Shown here one piece after another: positions 18,203-27,397 of a stretch of 64,000 nt of DNA; positions within the stretch are counted from its first letter, which is position 1; every line of letters begins with the position of its first letter. This DNA is from Tenacibaculum aquimarinum (GTDB taxonomy: Bacteria > Bacteroidota > Bacteroidia > Flavobacteriales > Flavobacteriaceae), in NCBI RefSeq assembly GCF_022478115.1, contig NZ_JAKGSC010000003.1:248001-312000 (forward strand). The letters run 5' to 3'. A model generated the notes under the pieces. It saw nothing but the letters and a program-made list of their open reading frames with translations. It did not search any database and was not told the DNA's origin. Both the position numbers and the translations under genes were made by a program.

Positions 18203-20494
18203 TTATGCTTTTTGTACAGTAATAATTACTGTTTTTGATGCTGGAGTATGACTTAATTTAGCCTTACTTTTTATTGGAACTAATACGTTTGCTTCAGGAA
18301 AATAAGTAGCTGTACATTGTTTTGGTATGTCATAAGGAATTACTAAAAAACCTTTGGCTACACGTTTTTCATCTTGAAAATGACTCACTAAATCAACTTT
18401 ATCTAATTTTTTTAATTGCTGATTTTTCATATCATCTTTATTCATAAAGATAATTCTTCGTTCGTTTAAAACACCACGATATCTATCATCTAAACCATAA
18501 ATTGTGGTGTTGTATTGATCGTGAGTTCTAATAGTCATCATCATAAACTGATTTTCTTTCAAATCAATATCAGACGGTTTATTAACGGTGAAATTAGCTT
18601 TTCCTGTTAAAGTAGGAGAGAAGTTGTTTTCCCTTGCGTTGTTAGGTAAATAGAATCCACCTTTAATTCGAACTCTTTTATTGTAATTATCAAATCCAGG
18701 AATTGTAGCTTCAATTTTATCACGAATTAAATCGTAATTAGCAATTAATTTACTCCATTCAACTTTAGAGTTTTTAAGCGTAGCTTCAGCAATACCTGCA
18801 ACAATAGCAGGTTCACTTAATAAATGCTCAGAAAGTGGATTTAAATGTCCGTTAGATTGATGTACAACGCCCATGGAGTTCTCAACAGTTACAAACTGTT
18901 CTCCAGTTTCTTGGTTGTCTTTTTCTGATCGCCCTAAGCAAGGTAAAATCAATGCTTGTTTACCATGAATTAAATGACTTCGATTTAGTTTTGTTGAAAC
19001 TTGAACCGTTAAATTACAGTTTTGTAATGCTTCCGCAGTAAATTCTGTATCTGGAGTTGCTGAGATAAAATTCCCGCCCATTCCTACAAAAACTTTCCCT
19101 TCTTTTTTGTGCATTGCTTCAATTGCAGAAACTACATCAAAACCATTTTTTCTGGGTGCTTTAAATGAAAATTCTTTCTCTAAACTATCTAAAAAAGCAG
19201 GTTTTGGTTTCTCCCAAATACCCATAGTTCTATCTCCTTGAACATTAGAATGCCCGCGTACCGGACAAGTTCCTGCTCCTTTTTTACCAATACTTCCTTT
19301 TAACAATAGAAGATTTACAACTTCACGAATATTATCGACAGCATTTTTGTGTTGCGTTAAACCCATTGCCCAACAAATAATAATTTTGTCATTATTGATG
19401 ATGAGTTCGGTTGCTTCTTCAATTTGAGTTAATGAAAGGCCAGTTTGCGGTACTAATTCTTCAATAGAATACGTGTCTAATTCAGAAAGAAATTCTTCTA
19501 AACCTTGTGTTTTTTCTTTTATAAATTGATGATTGAAAACACCGCCTTTTTCTTCTTCGCGAGTTTTTATCAACTTTAAAATTATTTTTAAAAGTGCAAC
19601 ATCTCCGTTAATTTTTACTTGTAAAAATAAATCGGTTAATTGTTGCCCTTTACCAATCCATTTTAATGGATTTTGCGGATCATTATAACGCATTAAACCA
19701 ACTTCTGGAAGCGGATTTATCGTCATTATTTTTCCACCATGTTTTTTTGTTTCACTTAATGCAGTTAGCATTCTTGGATGATTTGTTCCAGGGTTTTGTC
19801 CCATAACAATTACCAAATCAGCATGATTAAAATCATCTAAAGTAACCGAGCCTTTTCCAATTCCTAAAGTTTCAGAAAGTGCAACACCACTACTTTCGTG
19901 GCACATGTTAGAGCAATCAGGTAAATTATTTGTTCCAAATTGACGCACAAAAAGTTGATATAAAAATGCGGCTTCATTACTGGTTCTTCCTGAAGTATAA
20001 AAAATTGCTTCGTCTGGAGAAGTTAAAGAATTTAGTTCTTTTCCGATAAGACTAAATGCATCATTCCACGAAATTTCCTCATAATTATCAGAACCTTCTT
20101 TTAAGTACATCGGATGTGTAATTCTTCCACTTTTACCAATTTCATAATCAGACCAAGTAGACATTTCTTGTACAGAATGTGTTGCGAAAAATAGTGGAGA
20201 AACTCTGTTTTTTGTAGCTTCTTCTGCTATTGCTTTTGCACCATTCTCACAATATTCAGCTAAGAAAGCACGTTTTTCATCTGGATCTGGCCAAGCGCAA
20301 CCTGGGCAATCAAAACCATCAATTTGGTTAATTTTTGATAACAACTCAATTCCTTTTGCAAAACCAACTTCTTTGGTTACATGAGTAATTGCAGATTTTA
20401 TAGCTTTTACACCAACTGCTGATTTTGGAATCTCAGTAAGTGCTATACCAGTTAGTTTTTCTGGCGGTTGTGCGTGTATTTTTTTATCGCTCAT
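18203..20494 (-). CDS. FdhF/YdeP-family molybdopterin oxidoreductase
   Basis: A 763-residue molybdenum-bis-MGD enzyme of the DMSO reductase superfamily, in the formate-dehydrogenase-like YdeP branch. Visible: FDCPGCAWPDP near residues 61-71, EISWNDAFSLIGKEL, AIFYTSGRTSNEAAFLYQLF, and DCSNMCHESSGV, where Cys198 lines up with the Mo-ligating Cys/Sec of formate dehydrogenases. MGQNPGTNHPRML and CPVRGHSNVQGDRTMGIWEKP complete the cofactor-binding sites, and QYNTTIYGLDDRYRG the C-terminal cap. The N-terminal 4Fe-4S motif of classical enzymes appears incomplete, as in YdeP. It overlaps fdhD by 11 bases. There is no Tat signal, so it is probably cytosolic. The substrate is unknown; formate is possible but unproven. 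Confidence 0.88.
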   Translation of the reverse strand: MSDKKIHAQPPEKLTGIALTEIPKSAVGVKAIKSAITHVTKEVGFAKGIELLSKINQIDGFDCPGCAWPDPDEKRAFLAEYCENGAKAIAEEATKNRVSPLFFATHSVQEMSTWSDYEIGKSGRITHPMYLKEGSDNYEEISWNDAFSLIGKELNSLTSPDEAIFYTSGRTSNEAAFLYQLFVRQFGTNNLPDCSNMCHESSGVALSETLGIGKGSVTLDDFNHADLVIVMGQNPGTNHPRMLTALSETKKHGGKIMTINPLPEVGLMRYNDPQNPLKWIGKGQQLTDLFLQVKINGDVALLKIILKLIKTREEEKGGVFNHQFIKEKTQGLEEFLSELDTYSIEELVPQTGLSLTQIEEATELIINNDKIIICWAMGLTQHKNAVDNIREVVNLLLLKGSIGKKGAGTCPVRGHSNVQGDRTMGIWEKPKPAFLDSLEKEFSFKAPRKNGFDVVSAIEAMHKKEGKVFVGMGGNFISATPDTEFTAEALQNCNLTVQVSTKLNRSHLIHGKQALILPCLGRSEKDNQETGEQFVTVENSMGVVHQSNGHLNPLSEHLLSEPAIVAGIAEATLKNSKVEWSKLIANYDLIRDKIEATIPGFDNYNKRVRIKGGFYLPNNARENNFSPTLTGKANFTVNKPSDIDLKENQFMMMTIRTHDQYNTTIYGLDDRYRGVLNERRIIFMNKDDMKNQQLKKLDKVDLVSHFQDEKRVAKGFLVIPYDIPKQCTATYFPEANVLVPIKSKAKLSHTPASKTVIITVQKA

Positions 20495-21284
20495 ATTGTA
20501 TATATTGAGGATTTGAATAGATTGTCATTTTATCGTTTCTACTAAAGCCAATTAGGCAAATTCCGAACTCTTTTGCAAAATCAACCGCTAAACTTGAACA
20601 AGCCGAAACTGCAACAATAATCGGTATTTTTGCAAAAAATGCTTTGGAAACAATTTCATACGAAACTCTACCGCTTACTAATAGTATTTTAGCTTCGTTT
20701 AATTTGTTATTCAATAATAAATCTCCAATTGATTTGTCTACTGCGTTATGCCGACCAATATCTTCTTTTATAGAAAGAAGTTCTTTGTTTTTATTGAATA
20801 TTGCTGCTGCATGACTTCCTCCAGAGAAATGAAATGCTTCTTGTAATTCTTTCATTTTTAGAAACATTTGCTTAATTTCTGTTTGAAAGAATGAAGTTGT
20901 ATTCGCTAATTTATTTCCAGAAACTTCAATGTCTGAAAGCTCTTTTTTTCCACAGATTCCACAAGAAGAAACTGATAATAAAGTTCTTTTGTTTAGATAT
21001 CCTTTTCCTAATTTTTCCTTCGGAATACTAACATTAATTATGGTTGAAAAATCTTCCTTTTCTTCTATAATTTCAGTTGAAAACGATTCTTTGTTTTTAT
21101 AAATATCTTCAGCAAAAAGCAAGCCTCTAATTAATTCAATATCGTTATTGGGAGTTCGCATAACAACTGTATAAGCTTCGTTGTTGATGTTAATTTGTAA
21201 CGGAGCTTCAATAACAAGAGTATCATCGATTTTTGATGCTTCTTGAGCATTAATTTTTATAGCTTGATAAGTGGTTGTTTGCAT
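20484..21284 (-). CDS. fdhD: Formate dehydrogenase accessory sulfurtransferase FdhD
   Basis: Passes sulfur to the molybdenum cofactor of the neighbouring oxidoreductase, making the enzyme active. From ATG 21284 it has 266 residues. The conserved Cys-Gly-Ile-Cys-Gly stretch (SVSSCGICGKKEL, near 108-112) holds the sulfur-carrying cysteines; FSGGSHAAAIF and KEDIGRHNAVDKSIG are further family motifs, and LVSGRVSYEIVSKAFFAKIP is the C-terminal block. A TTG nine bases upstream (21293) could also be read as a start but is part of a TACCTTTG -7 box, so the ATG is preferred. The 11-base overlap with the oxidoreductase gene shows the two form one operon. Confidence 0.93.
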   Translation of the reverse strand: MQTTTYQAIKINAQEASKIDDTLVIEAPLQININNEAYTVVMRTPNNDIELIRGLLFAEDIYKNKESFSTEIIEEKEDFSTIINVSIPKEKLGKGYLNKRTLLSVSSCGICGKKELSDIEVSGNKLANTTSFFQTEIKQMFLKMKELQEAFHFSGGSHAAAIFNKNKELLSIKEDIGRHNAVDKSIGDLLLNNKLNEAKILLVSGRVSYEIVSKAFFAKIPIIVAVSACSSLAVDFAKEFGICLIGFSRNDKMTIYSNPQYIQYER

Positions 21285-21290
21285 CTTTTT

Positions 21291-21298
21291 CAAAGGTA
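21291..21298 (-). promoter_or_regulatory. Possible -7 box of fdhD
   Basis: TACCTTTG on the minus strand fits TAnnTTTG, but no TTG lies 19 bases upstream. It ends six bases before the ATG, which would leave almost no leader. Confidence 0.35.
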
Positions 21299-21337
21299 AG
21301 AAAGTATTTGCAATACTACTTCTCAGAAAAGAAAAAG

Positions 21338-22507
21338 CTACTTGTTTTTAGTAGTTTCGATAACTATTAATTTGTTATTTAAATCTTTTGTAAAGAAAAG
21401 ATACTTTTCACCGCCATCTTTAATCTTGGTTTCTTTTCTAATTTCTGCTACTGTTTTTGGGAAGTTTCTTACAGTAATATTCGCTTTTTGAAGTTTTTTT
21501 AATTGCTTTTTATCATATGATGAAATAGTAAGAATCTTAAAAACTCTTCCAGGAAACTCTTCTAATTTTCCAGAAGTATATAAATGTGAATGTTGATGAA
21601 GTTTTTTTACGTTTAGTTTACTTGTAATTTGATTAAATCCGCCCGATTTTAATATTGCTGAATTGGGTTCGTATAAATAGGTGAGTGGCTCTGAATATTC
21701 GGGATCATTATTTTGATATAATTCAAAATTAAATAATTGATTGCTGTTTTTCTGAAGATTGATTGTTTTAATACTTATTGAATCTGTGTAGCCTTTTTCT
21801 AATAAGAATAATACTTCTTTTACTTCATTTTTTAAAGCAACAACATGAATTTCTTTTACAAATTTTAATTCATTAATTCCGCTTGTTATGTCTAACATTG
21901 GCGAATTTTTGAGTAAAATGGTATCTGTTTTTGTAAATAGAAAATCTATGTTTTTAGGAACATTTGGTAAGCAATCATTCAGTAAAAAAACTTTTCCTTT
22001 TACATCGTTTCTACGAGAAGGATCAATGTAAATACAGTCGAATTTTTGAGTTGATTGTTCCAGAAACTCGAATCCGTCAGAAGCAATTGTTTGTATGTTT
22101 TTTATTTGAAGTTGCTTGTAATTGTGTGTAACAATTTCTGATAATTCGACATTGATTTCAGCATGAATTACATTCTTAAAAGTTTTAGAAAAGTAGTAAC
22201 AATCTACACCAAAACCGCCAGTAATATCAATTAAATTTTCGCCAGAAACTAAGCTCGATTTATAACGCGCAGTTTCTTCGGAAGACGTTTGTTCAATACT
22301 AATTTTTGGTGGATAAAAAATGTTTTCTGTTGTAAACCAATTAGGTAGTTTGTTTTTAGATTTTTGTTTACTAACTATTTGATTAGACAATTTTTGAATT
22401 GAAATACCTTTAAATGGACTCCCTTTTAAAATCAGCTTTGTAATGTCTGAGTTTAAGTTGTCATTTATAAAATTTTGAACATCAGTATGTAAAATATGTA
22501 TGTCCAA
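21338..22507 (-). CDS. Class I SAM-dependent methyltransferase, THUMP-like
   Basis: A 389-residue protein with a Rossmann methyltransferase core: motif I in LIDITGGFGVDCYYFSK (about 89-105) and the catalytic-site motif YIDPSRRNDVKGKVF (about 164-178), the DPxRR form typical of this group in Bacteroidota. A C-terminal region resembling a THUMP-like domain (SGKLEEFPGRVFKILTISSY, VRNFPKTVAEIRKETKIKDG) suggests that RNA is the substrate. The target base is unknown. It lies one base after the stop of the gene upstream, so it is probably the last gene of the long minus-strand run that starts with dinB. Confidence 0.85.
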   Translation of the reverse strand: MDIHILHTDVQNFINDNLNSDITKLILKGSPFKGISIQKLSNQIVSKQKSKNKLPNWFTTENIFYPPKISIEQTSSEETARYKSSLVSGENLIDITGGFGVDCYYFSKTFKNVIHAEINVELSEIVTHNYKQLQIKNIQTIASDGFEFLEQSTQKFDCIYIDPSRRNDVKGKVFLLNDCLPNVPKNIDFLFTKTDTILLKNSPMLDITSGINELKFVKEIHVVALKNEVKEVLFLLEKGYTDSISIKTINLQKNSNQLFNFELYQNNDPEYSEPLTYLYEPNSAILKSGGFNQITSKLNVKKLHQHSHLYTSGKLEEFPGRVFKILTISSYDKKQLKKLQKANITVRNFPKTVAEIRKETKIKDGGEKYLFFTKDLNNKLIVIETTKNK

Positions 22508-22508
22508 A

Positions 22509-23798
22509 TTAGTTGTAACCTTTAACAGTTCCCATGCTTAATTTACCGCCATTTCCAAAAGAATGATTTGTTGGTAATAATGCTCCGCTTTCGGTTGTAA
22601 TCCAATCTTCCCAAGTTGCTGGCATACCTTCAGTATTTCCTTTTTGAACTCGGCTTTTTAGATACATTAAATAGCTTTTAGGGACGTTATTTTCATCTAA
22701 CAACCAAACATAAGAATCTCCAGGTGTAGAACCTCCAGTTGTGTATGTTACTCTTAAAGCTTGTTTGTTATCTATGTTTTCTGTTGTTCTAATTATTCCG
22801 TCTTCGAATAATTTATGTGGAGCTACTAACCAAAAAGAATCGTTGTTAAAAAGGCTTTCAGCTTTTTTAATAGTTTCTGTATTTTTTGAAGAAGAATTTT
22901 TATCATTAAAAAACACGGCGCTTTTTTCTAAATTATTTGGATGTAAAATAACTTTAGTTGTATCCCAAGAAACTTCAACAATATGATTTTTCTTGTCCCA
23001 TTTATAATTTCTACGACCAGCAAAACTCCACTCAATAGTATTTGTTTTTTTGTAGGCTTCGTGGTTTATCGCTTTTAATATTTCATTCGCTAAATTATCT
23101 GCATTTGGGTTAGAAGCTTTAACTTCTCCCATATTTAACTCCATTCCAAATAAAGAAAGTGTATGTTTTGTAGGTAATTTAAAACCAGCTTCTGTTGTTT
23201 TCCAATCAGACCAAGTGGCAGAAACGCCACCAATCGGAATAATTTTTGTCCACATTTTATAATCTGTAGGAAAACCATTTTCGTCTAAAATCCATAAATA
23301 TGAATCTCCTGGAGTTGTTCCTCCAGAAGTATAGGTAACCATTAAGGCATCTTTATCGTTGTGTTTTACTAAACTGCGTTCAACTCCGTTGTCAAAAACT
23401 TTGTGTGGCGCAACTAGCCAAAAAGAATCGTTGTTAAAAAAGTCAGTAGCTGTTTTTATAAGTGCTGGATTATTTACTTCTTTTCCATCAATAAAAACTT
23501 TGTTTTTATCTGGGTTTTTAAAAAATAATTCTACCCAATTATTATCCCAAGAAACGCTAACCCTTTCTTGTTGTTTGTACCATTTGTAATTATGTACACC
23601 TCTAAAAGACCATTCAATAACTTCAGTGTTTTTAAAAGCTTCGTTATTAATTGCGCTTAACATTTTGGTAGCTAAAGCATCTGCTTCAACTCCTTGTTTT
23701 CCTTCAGGAAGTTTTTCATTATTAACAACATAATAAATACCAACAAAGGCAATTAATAAAACTAATAGTAATAAAATAAATTTGAAAAAATTCTTCAT
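22509..23798 (-). CDS. Membrane-anchored protein with a tandemly duplicated domain
   Basis: A 429-residue protein with one N-terminal membrane segment (about 5-26, FILLLLVLLIAFVGIYYVV). The rest consists of two copies of about 190 residues. Both contain the string FNNDSFWLVAPHK, then G(T/S)TPGDSY(L/V)W(I/L)LDEN and an ATWxDWxTTE block; the second copy starts near residue 230. Each opens with an IEWSF(R/A)Gx(H/R)NYKW motif. The copies have diverged to roughly half identity, so the duplication is old. I do not recognise the function; the even spacing and the WLV motifs look like a lipid- or ligand-binding fold of LolA/LppX type, but this is only a guess. Confidence 0.7.
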   Translation of the reverse strand: MKNFFKFILLLLVLLIAFVGIYYVVNNEKLPEGKQGVEADALATKMLSAINNEAFKNTEVIEWSFRGVHNYKWYKQQERVSVSWDNNWVELFFKNPDKNKVFIDGKEVNNPALIKTATDFFNNDSFWLVAPHKVFDNGVERSLVKHNDKDALMVTYTSGGTTPGDSYLWILDENGFPTDYKMWTKIIPIGGVSATWSDWKTTEAGFKLPTKHTLSLFGMELNMGEVKASNPNADNLANEILKAINHEAYKKTNTIEWSFAGRRNYKWDKKNHIVEVSWDTTKVILHPNNLEKSAVFFNDKNSSSKNTETIKKAESLFNNDSFWLVAPHKLFEDGIIRTTENIDNKQALRVTYTTGGSTPGDSYVWLLDENNVPKSYLMYLKSRVQKGNTEGMPATWEDWITTESGALLPTNHSFGNGGKLSMGTVKGYN

Positions 23799-23844
23799 GA
23801 TTGATTATTTAGATTGCAAAAATATCAATAATTTGAAGATATTG

Positions 23845-24504
23845 TTACTTGTTTTTTTCGTAATAATCTAAAACATGTTGTGGAATTCCCATTTCTTCTG
23901 GCTTTCCTTTGTCTGAAATAGGATATTCTGCTACTTGTTTAATTGGCACAATTCCTGCCCAAATTGGCAAAGCGTAATCTTCAGGTTCGTCTGCAACGCC
24001 AGTATCTCTAACTTTTGCAGAAGCAGTTTCAATAGTAAACTCAACTACTAAAGTTCTGTCTAATTCTTTTTGATACATTGGTCGAAGAGAATCCCAATGA
24101 TTTGGCATCATTTGATTGACAATCCATTTTAGAGTTGCTGTTTTTTCTTCGTCTTTTTCAATCTTATTTAAACTACCAAAAAGTGTAACTGAACGATAAT
24201 TTACTGAATGATGTAAGCCAGAACGCGCTAAAACCAATCCGTCTAAATGCATTACAGTTATTGAAGTTTCTTCGCTTTCTAGAATTGAGAGTAACATTCT
24301 GTTTGCAGTGGAACCGTGAATGTAAATTTTGTCGTCTCTTCTTGTGTACGCCATTGGAATGGTAATTGGTTTTCCGTCGTAGATGTAACCAACATAACAT
24401 AAAAAACCAGCATCTAAAATGGTGTTTATTTTCTCAACATCATAGGTTGCTCTGTTTTGACCGCGTTTTACTCTGTTCAATTTAGACTTTTCGTATTCTT
24501 TCAT
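23845..24504 (-). CDS. Pyridoxamine 5'-phosphate oxidase-family flavin-binding protein
   Basis: A 219-residue split-barrel protein. KINTILDAGFLCYVGYIYDGKPITIPMAYTRR (residue blocks about 25-56) and IYIHGSTANRMLLSILESEE are the FMN-contact strands seen in the NimA/PNPOx-like family. It is not PdxH itself: it lacks the PdxH C-terminal WGGYR-type ending. Family members reduce nitro groups or bind heme or flavin. It lies two bases from the GNAT gene upstream and belongs to the cluster divergent from the MocR regulator, so a function in amine or vitamin B6 chemistry is plausible but unproven. Confidence 0.8.
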   Translation of the reverse strand: MKEYEKSKLNRVKRGQNRATYDVEKINTILDAGFLCYVGYIYDGKPITIPMAYTRRDDKIYIHGSTANRMLLSILESEETSITVMHLDGLVLARSGLHHSVNYRSVTLFGSLNKIEKDEEKTATLKWIVNQMMPNHWDSLRPMYQKELDRTLVVEFTIETASAKVRDTGVADEPEDYALPIWAGIVPIKQVAEYPISDKGKPEEMGIPQHVLDYYEKNK

Positions 24505-24506
24505 CT

Positions 24507-25022
24507 TTATAATTCTTTAGCAAATATTAAGTTTTCATAATTAGTTTCACCAACATAAAAATCGATACTTCCAATTTGATTAAAACCGTACCTTTTATAA
24601 AATTTAATTCCTTTTGTATTTTTGTAATATGCCGTTAGCCAGATATTTTTATAGTTTAAGTCCGTTGCGGTTTTTAATATGATATCTTGCATTTGAGAAC
24701 CTATTTTTAATGCTAAAAAATCATTCAAAATATATAAACGCTGTAATTTGCAAGTTTTTTTATCTTTTAAATCATGGTGGTTTACATCTAAACAAAGTTT
24801 AGCAAAACCAATTGGTAATTCATCCGAAAAAATAATCCAAAATAAATTTTCTTCATCATTTAATTCTTTTCTAATTTGAGAAACCGAATAATGTTTTTTG
24901 TAGAAATCTAATAAGTTTTGTTTGTCCTCTATATAATCTCCATGAGATTCTGTGTAGGTAATTCTACCTAATAAAGCAATGTGTGTTGCATCATTTTCTG
25001 TGGCTCTTCTTATTGTTATCAT
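24507..25022 (-). CDS. GNAT family N-acetyltransferase
   Basis: A 171-residue acetyltransferase of the GNAT superfamily, with the acetyl-CoA site region in CKLQRLYILNDFLALKIGSQ (about 91-110; here the usual RxxGxG/A is degenerate, ALKIGSQ) and the C-terminal YYKNTKGIKFYKRYGFNQIG strand-helix. The substrate is unknown. It is preceded by the DUF1272 gene with a three-base gap and followed by the flavin-binding gene with a two-base gap, so it is almost certainly part of one operon. Confidence 0.85.
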   Translation of the reverse strand: MITIRRATENDATHIALLGRITYTESHGDYIEDKQNLLDFYKKHYSVSQIRKELNDEENLFWIIFSDELPIGFAKLCLDVNHHDLKDKKTCKLQRLYILNDFLALKIGSQMQDIILKTATDLNYKNIWLTAYYKNTKGIKFYKRYGFNQIGSIDFYVGETNYENLIFAKEL

Positions 25023-25025
25023 AAA

Positions 25026-25316
25026 TCACCTGTTTTTTGGTAGTATATTTTTGTATTCTTCGGAATTTAGTTTCGCTTTTTTTAAATCTTTTGGTTTAAA
25101 AATTCTGGTTTCTGAAGCTGGATATTTTTCAATCATTTTTGAAGGTCTAATTGGTCTTTCAATAAAATTACCGGAACAACTTGGGCAAACATTATCAAAA
25201 AGATCTGTTGCGCAAGTTTTACAATAGGTACATTCAAAAGAGCAAATCATTGCTTCGGTTGAAGTGTTTGGTAAATCTTTATTACAATGTTCGCAATTAG
25301 GCCTAATTTCTAGCAT
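25026..25316 (-). CDS. DUF1272 small zinc-ribbon-like protein
   Basis: A 96-residue protein starting MLEIRPNCEHCNKDLPNTST. Four Cys pairs are visible: CEHC near residue 8, CSFEC near 25, CKTC near 32 and CPSC near 46. This pattern with the following NFIERPIRP matches DUF1272, a family of small presumed zinc-binding proteins. The start codon overlaps the stop of dinB by one base (TAATG), which shows translational coupling. The function is unknown; it is often found with GNAT and MocR genes. Confidence 0.85.
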   Translation of the reverse strand: MLEIRPNCEHCNKDLPNTSTEAMICSFECTYCKTCATDLFDNVCPSCSGNFIERPIRPSKMIEKYPASETRIFKPKDLKKAKLNSEEYKNILPKNR

Positions 25317-25834
25317 TATAAATAGCGTTCTTTAATAACGTTAATATGCCAAATGCTGTGTCCTAATAATAAGAAAGCACAAGCTCTTGCAGACATTGGT
25401 GAACCACTTGCCGTTCCCATATTTTTTAAGTTTTCTTCAGAAATACTATTGATTAAGTTTATTGTATACAAACGTGTAATTGTAAATTCGTGCGTTAACG
25501 CTTCAATAGATTTGTTGTCTGCTCCAGAAGGCTCAATATATACATCTTGATCGTAACCAGGTAAAGGAGTTTTGTCTTTTCTGGCAATTCTTAATAAGCG
25601 ATGCATAAAAATACGTTCTGTATCAATAATATGTTGCAATACTTCTTTTATGCTCCATTTTTCTGGTTGATAACGGAATTCTAATTTCTCTTTTGGTACA
25701 GAAGAAAAGAAATCTATAACCATTTTTTTATCCTCTTCAAGAGCTGGAATTAATATTGTTTCATCAGAAACTGAATCAATGTATCTTGCGTAATATTCGT
25801 TATATTCAGTAGGCTGTAAATCTTGTTTTGTCAT
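25316..25834 (-). CDS. DinB-family (DfsB) four-helix protein
   Basis: A 172-residue protein of the DinB/YfiT fold. The typical metal-site histidines are visible: H in EVLQHIIDTERIFMHRLLRI (two) and in LLGHSIWHINVIKERYL at the C-terminus. These four-helix proteins bind a divalent metal and often act as thiol-dependent transferases. The start is taken at MTKQDLQPTE (ATG 25834); a longer frame to 25888 includes a low-complexity NNNK stretch and crosses the likely -7 box CAAAAATA at 25855-25862. First gene of the minus-strand run, divergent from the MocR regulator. Confidence 0.85.
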   Translation of the reverse strand: MTKQDLQPTEYNEYYARYIDSVSDETILIPALEEDKKMVIDFFSSVPKEKLEFRYQPEKWSIKEVLQHIIDTERIFMHRLLRIARKDKTPLPGYDQDVYIEPSGADNKSIEALTHEFTITRLYTINLINSISEENLKNMGTASGSPMSARACAFLLLGHSIWHINVIKERYL

Positions 25835-25918
25835 TTTGTTGTTGTTATATAGTTCAAAAATAATATATTTATGGATTGTTGTAATCATCCAGAATAAATA
25901 TAATTAATAGTCCAGTTT

Positions 25919-27397
25919 ATGTTTCCTTTTAAAACTAGTTTTACGTTAGATAGAAAAATATCGCAACCCTTGTACTTGCAATTATCCAATCAATTTATTC
26001 AATTGATAAAAGAACAAAAATTACCACCAAAAACCAAACTTCCAGGAAGTAGAACTTTGGCAGAACTGTTAAATATCCATAGAAAAACAGTTGTTGCTTG
26101 TTATGATGAATTACTTTTACAAGGTTGGGTAGAAAGTATTGCTAAAAAAGGAACTTTTGTACATAGTAATTTACCTTTATTGCATCAAACAGAATTTTCA
26201 AAATCGAATTTTACTTCAGAAAAGCAAAAAACAGGATTCTCTTTTTACAAAAGTAACGTGTTTAACTCTGTAAATTCTTTACAAAAAGAAGATGTAATAT
26301 ATTTAAATGATGGGGTTTCGGATCAAAGACTTACCCCAATTGAAGAAATTGCAAGAACGTATAGAAGAATTACAACCAAGAAAAATATTTTTAATCATTT
26401 AGGATATAATTCTGTTTACGGTAGCGATAAATTAAGAGAGGTTTTAGTTAATTATTTAAATGAAACCAGAGGTTTACAAACTGCAAAAGAAAATGTTTTA
26501 ATAACACGTGGAAGCCAAATGGGAATTTGGTTATCGTCTCAATTATTATTGAAAAAAGAAGATGTAATTGTTACAGGAGAAACAAATTATGCGTCTGCAA
26601 CAACAACATTTAAAAATCAACAAGCAATTTTAAAAACTGTTATGGTTGATGAAAACGGAATTGTTACTGAGAATATTGAAAGTATTTGCAAGCAGCAACA
26701 AATTAAGGCTGTTTATGTAACTTCTCATCACCATCATCCAACAACGGTAACTTTATCTGCGGAAAGAAGAATTCATTTATTAAACTTATCTAAACAATAT
26801 AATTTTGCAATTATTGAAGATGATTACGATTACGATTTTAATTACAATCACGCGCCAATTTTACCTTTAAAAAGTCATGATACAAACGGAAACGTAATTT
26901 ATATTGGTTCGGTTTGTAAAACAGTAGCACCAGTTTTTAGAGTTGGTTATTTAATTGCTTCTAAAGAGTTTGTGGATGAAGCTGCAAGTCGAAGAAAAAT
27001 TGTTGATAGGCAAGGTGATGAATTATTAGAATTAACTTTTGCAGATTTTATAAAATCGGGCGATTTAGACAGACATATTAGAAAAGTGATGAAGACTTAC
27101 AAGCAACGTAGAGATTTATTTTGCGATTTACTTTCTAAAGAATTAAGTAGTTTTTTTCAGTTTGAAAAACCTAAAGGAGGAATGGCGGTTTGGGCAATTT
27201 TAAACAAAAAATATTCTTGGAAACAAGTAGCTGAAGAAGCAAAAAAGCACCAATTAGAAATAGGGAATTATAAAAGATACGATGTACATAAAATTAATCA
27301 TAATGCGATTAGAATTGGTTTTGCAAGTTATACTGAAGAGGAAATTTACGAGTTAATATTTCGATTTAAAAAAACAATGTTTGCAATTAAAGAGTAG
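25919..27397 (+). CDS. MocR-type transcriptional regulator (GntR helix-turn-helix plus aminotransferase domain)
   Basis: A 492-residue regulator. The N-terminal winged helix (about 10-78) reads QPLYLQLSNQFIQLIKEQKL then GSRTLAELLNIHRKTVVACYDELLLQGW. The rest is a fold-type I PLP-dependent aminotransferase-like domain with the Schiff-base lysine in SVCKTVAPVFRVGY (about residue 335). MocR proteins sense PLP or amino compounds (PdxR, GabR and relatives) and control divergent neighbours. Here it is divergent from the DinB-DUF1272-GNAT-PNPOx-like operon, which is probably its target. It overlaps prmC convergently by 11 bases at its end. Confidence 0.9.
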   Translation: MFPFKTSFTLDRKISQPLYLQLSNQFIQLIKEQKLPPKTKLPGSRTLAELLNIHRKTVVACYDELLLQGWVESIAKKGTFVHSNLPLLHQTEFSKSNFTSEKQKTGFSFYKSNVFNSVNSLQKEDVIYLNDGVSDQRLTPIEEIARTYRRITTKKNIFNHLGYNSVYGSDKLREVLVNYLNETRGLQTAKENVLITRGSQMGIWLSSQLLLKKEDVIVTGETNYASATTTFKNQQAILKTVMVDENGIVTENIESICKQQQIKAVYVTSHHHHPTTVTLSAERRIHLLNLSKQYNFAIIEDDYDYDFNYNHAPILPLKSHDTNGNVIYIGSVCKTVAPVFRVGYLIASKEFVDEAASRRKIVDRQGDELLELTFADFIKSGDLDRHIRKVMKTYKQRRDLFCDLLSKELSSFFQFEKPKGGMAVWAILNKKYSWKQVAEEAKKHQLEIGNYKRYDVHKINHNAIRIGFASYTEEEIYELIFRFKKTMFAIKE

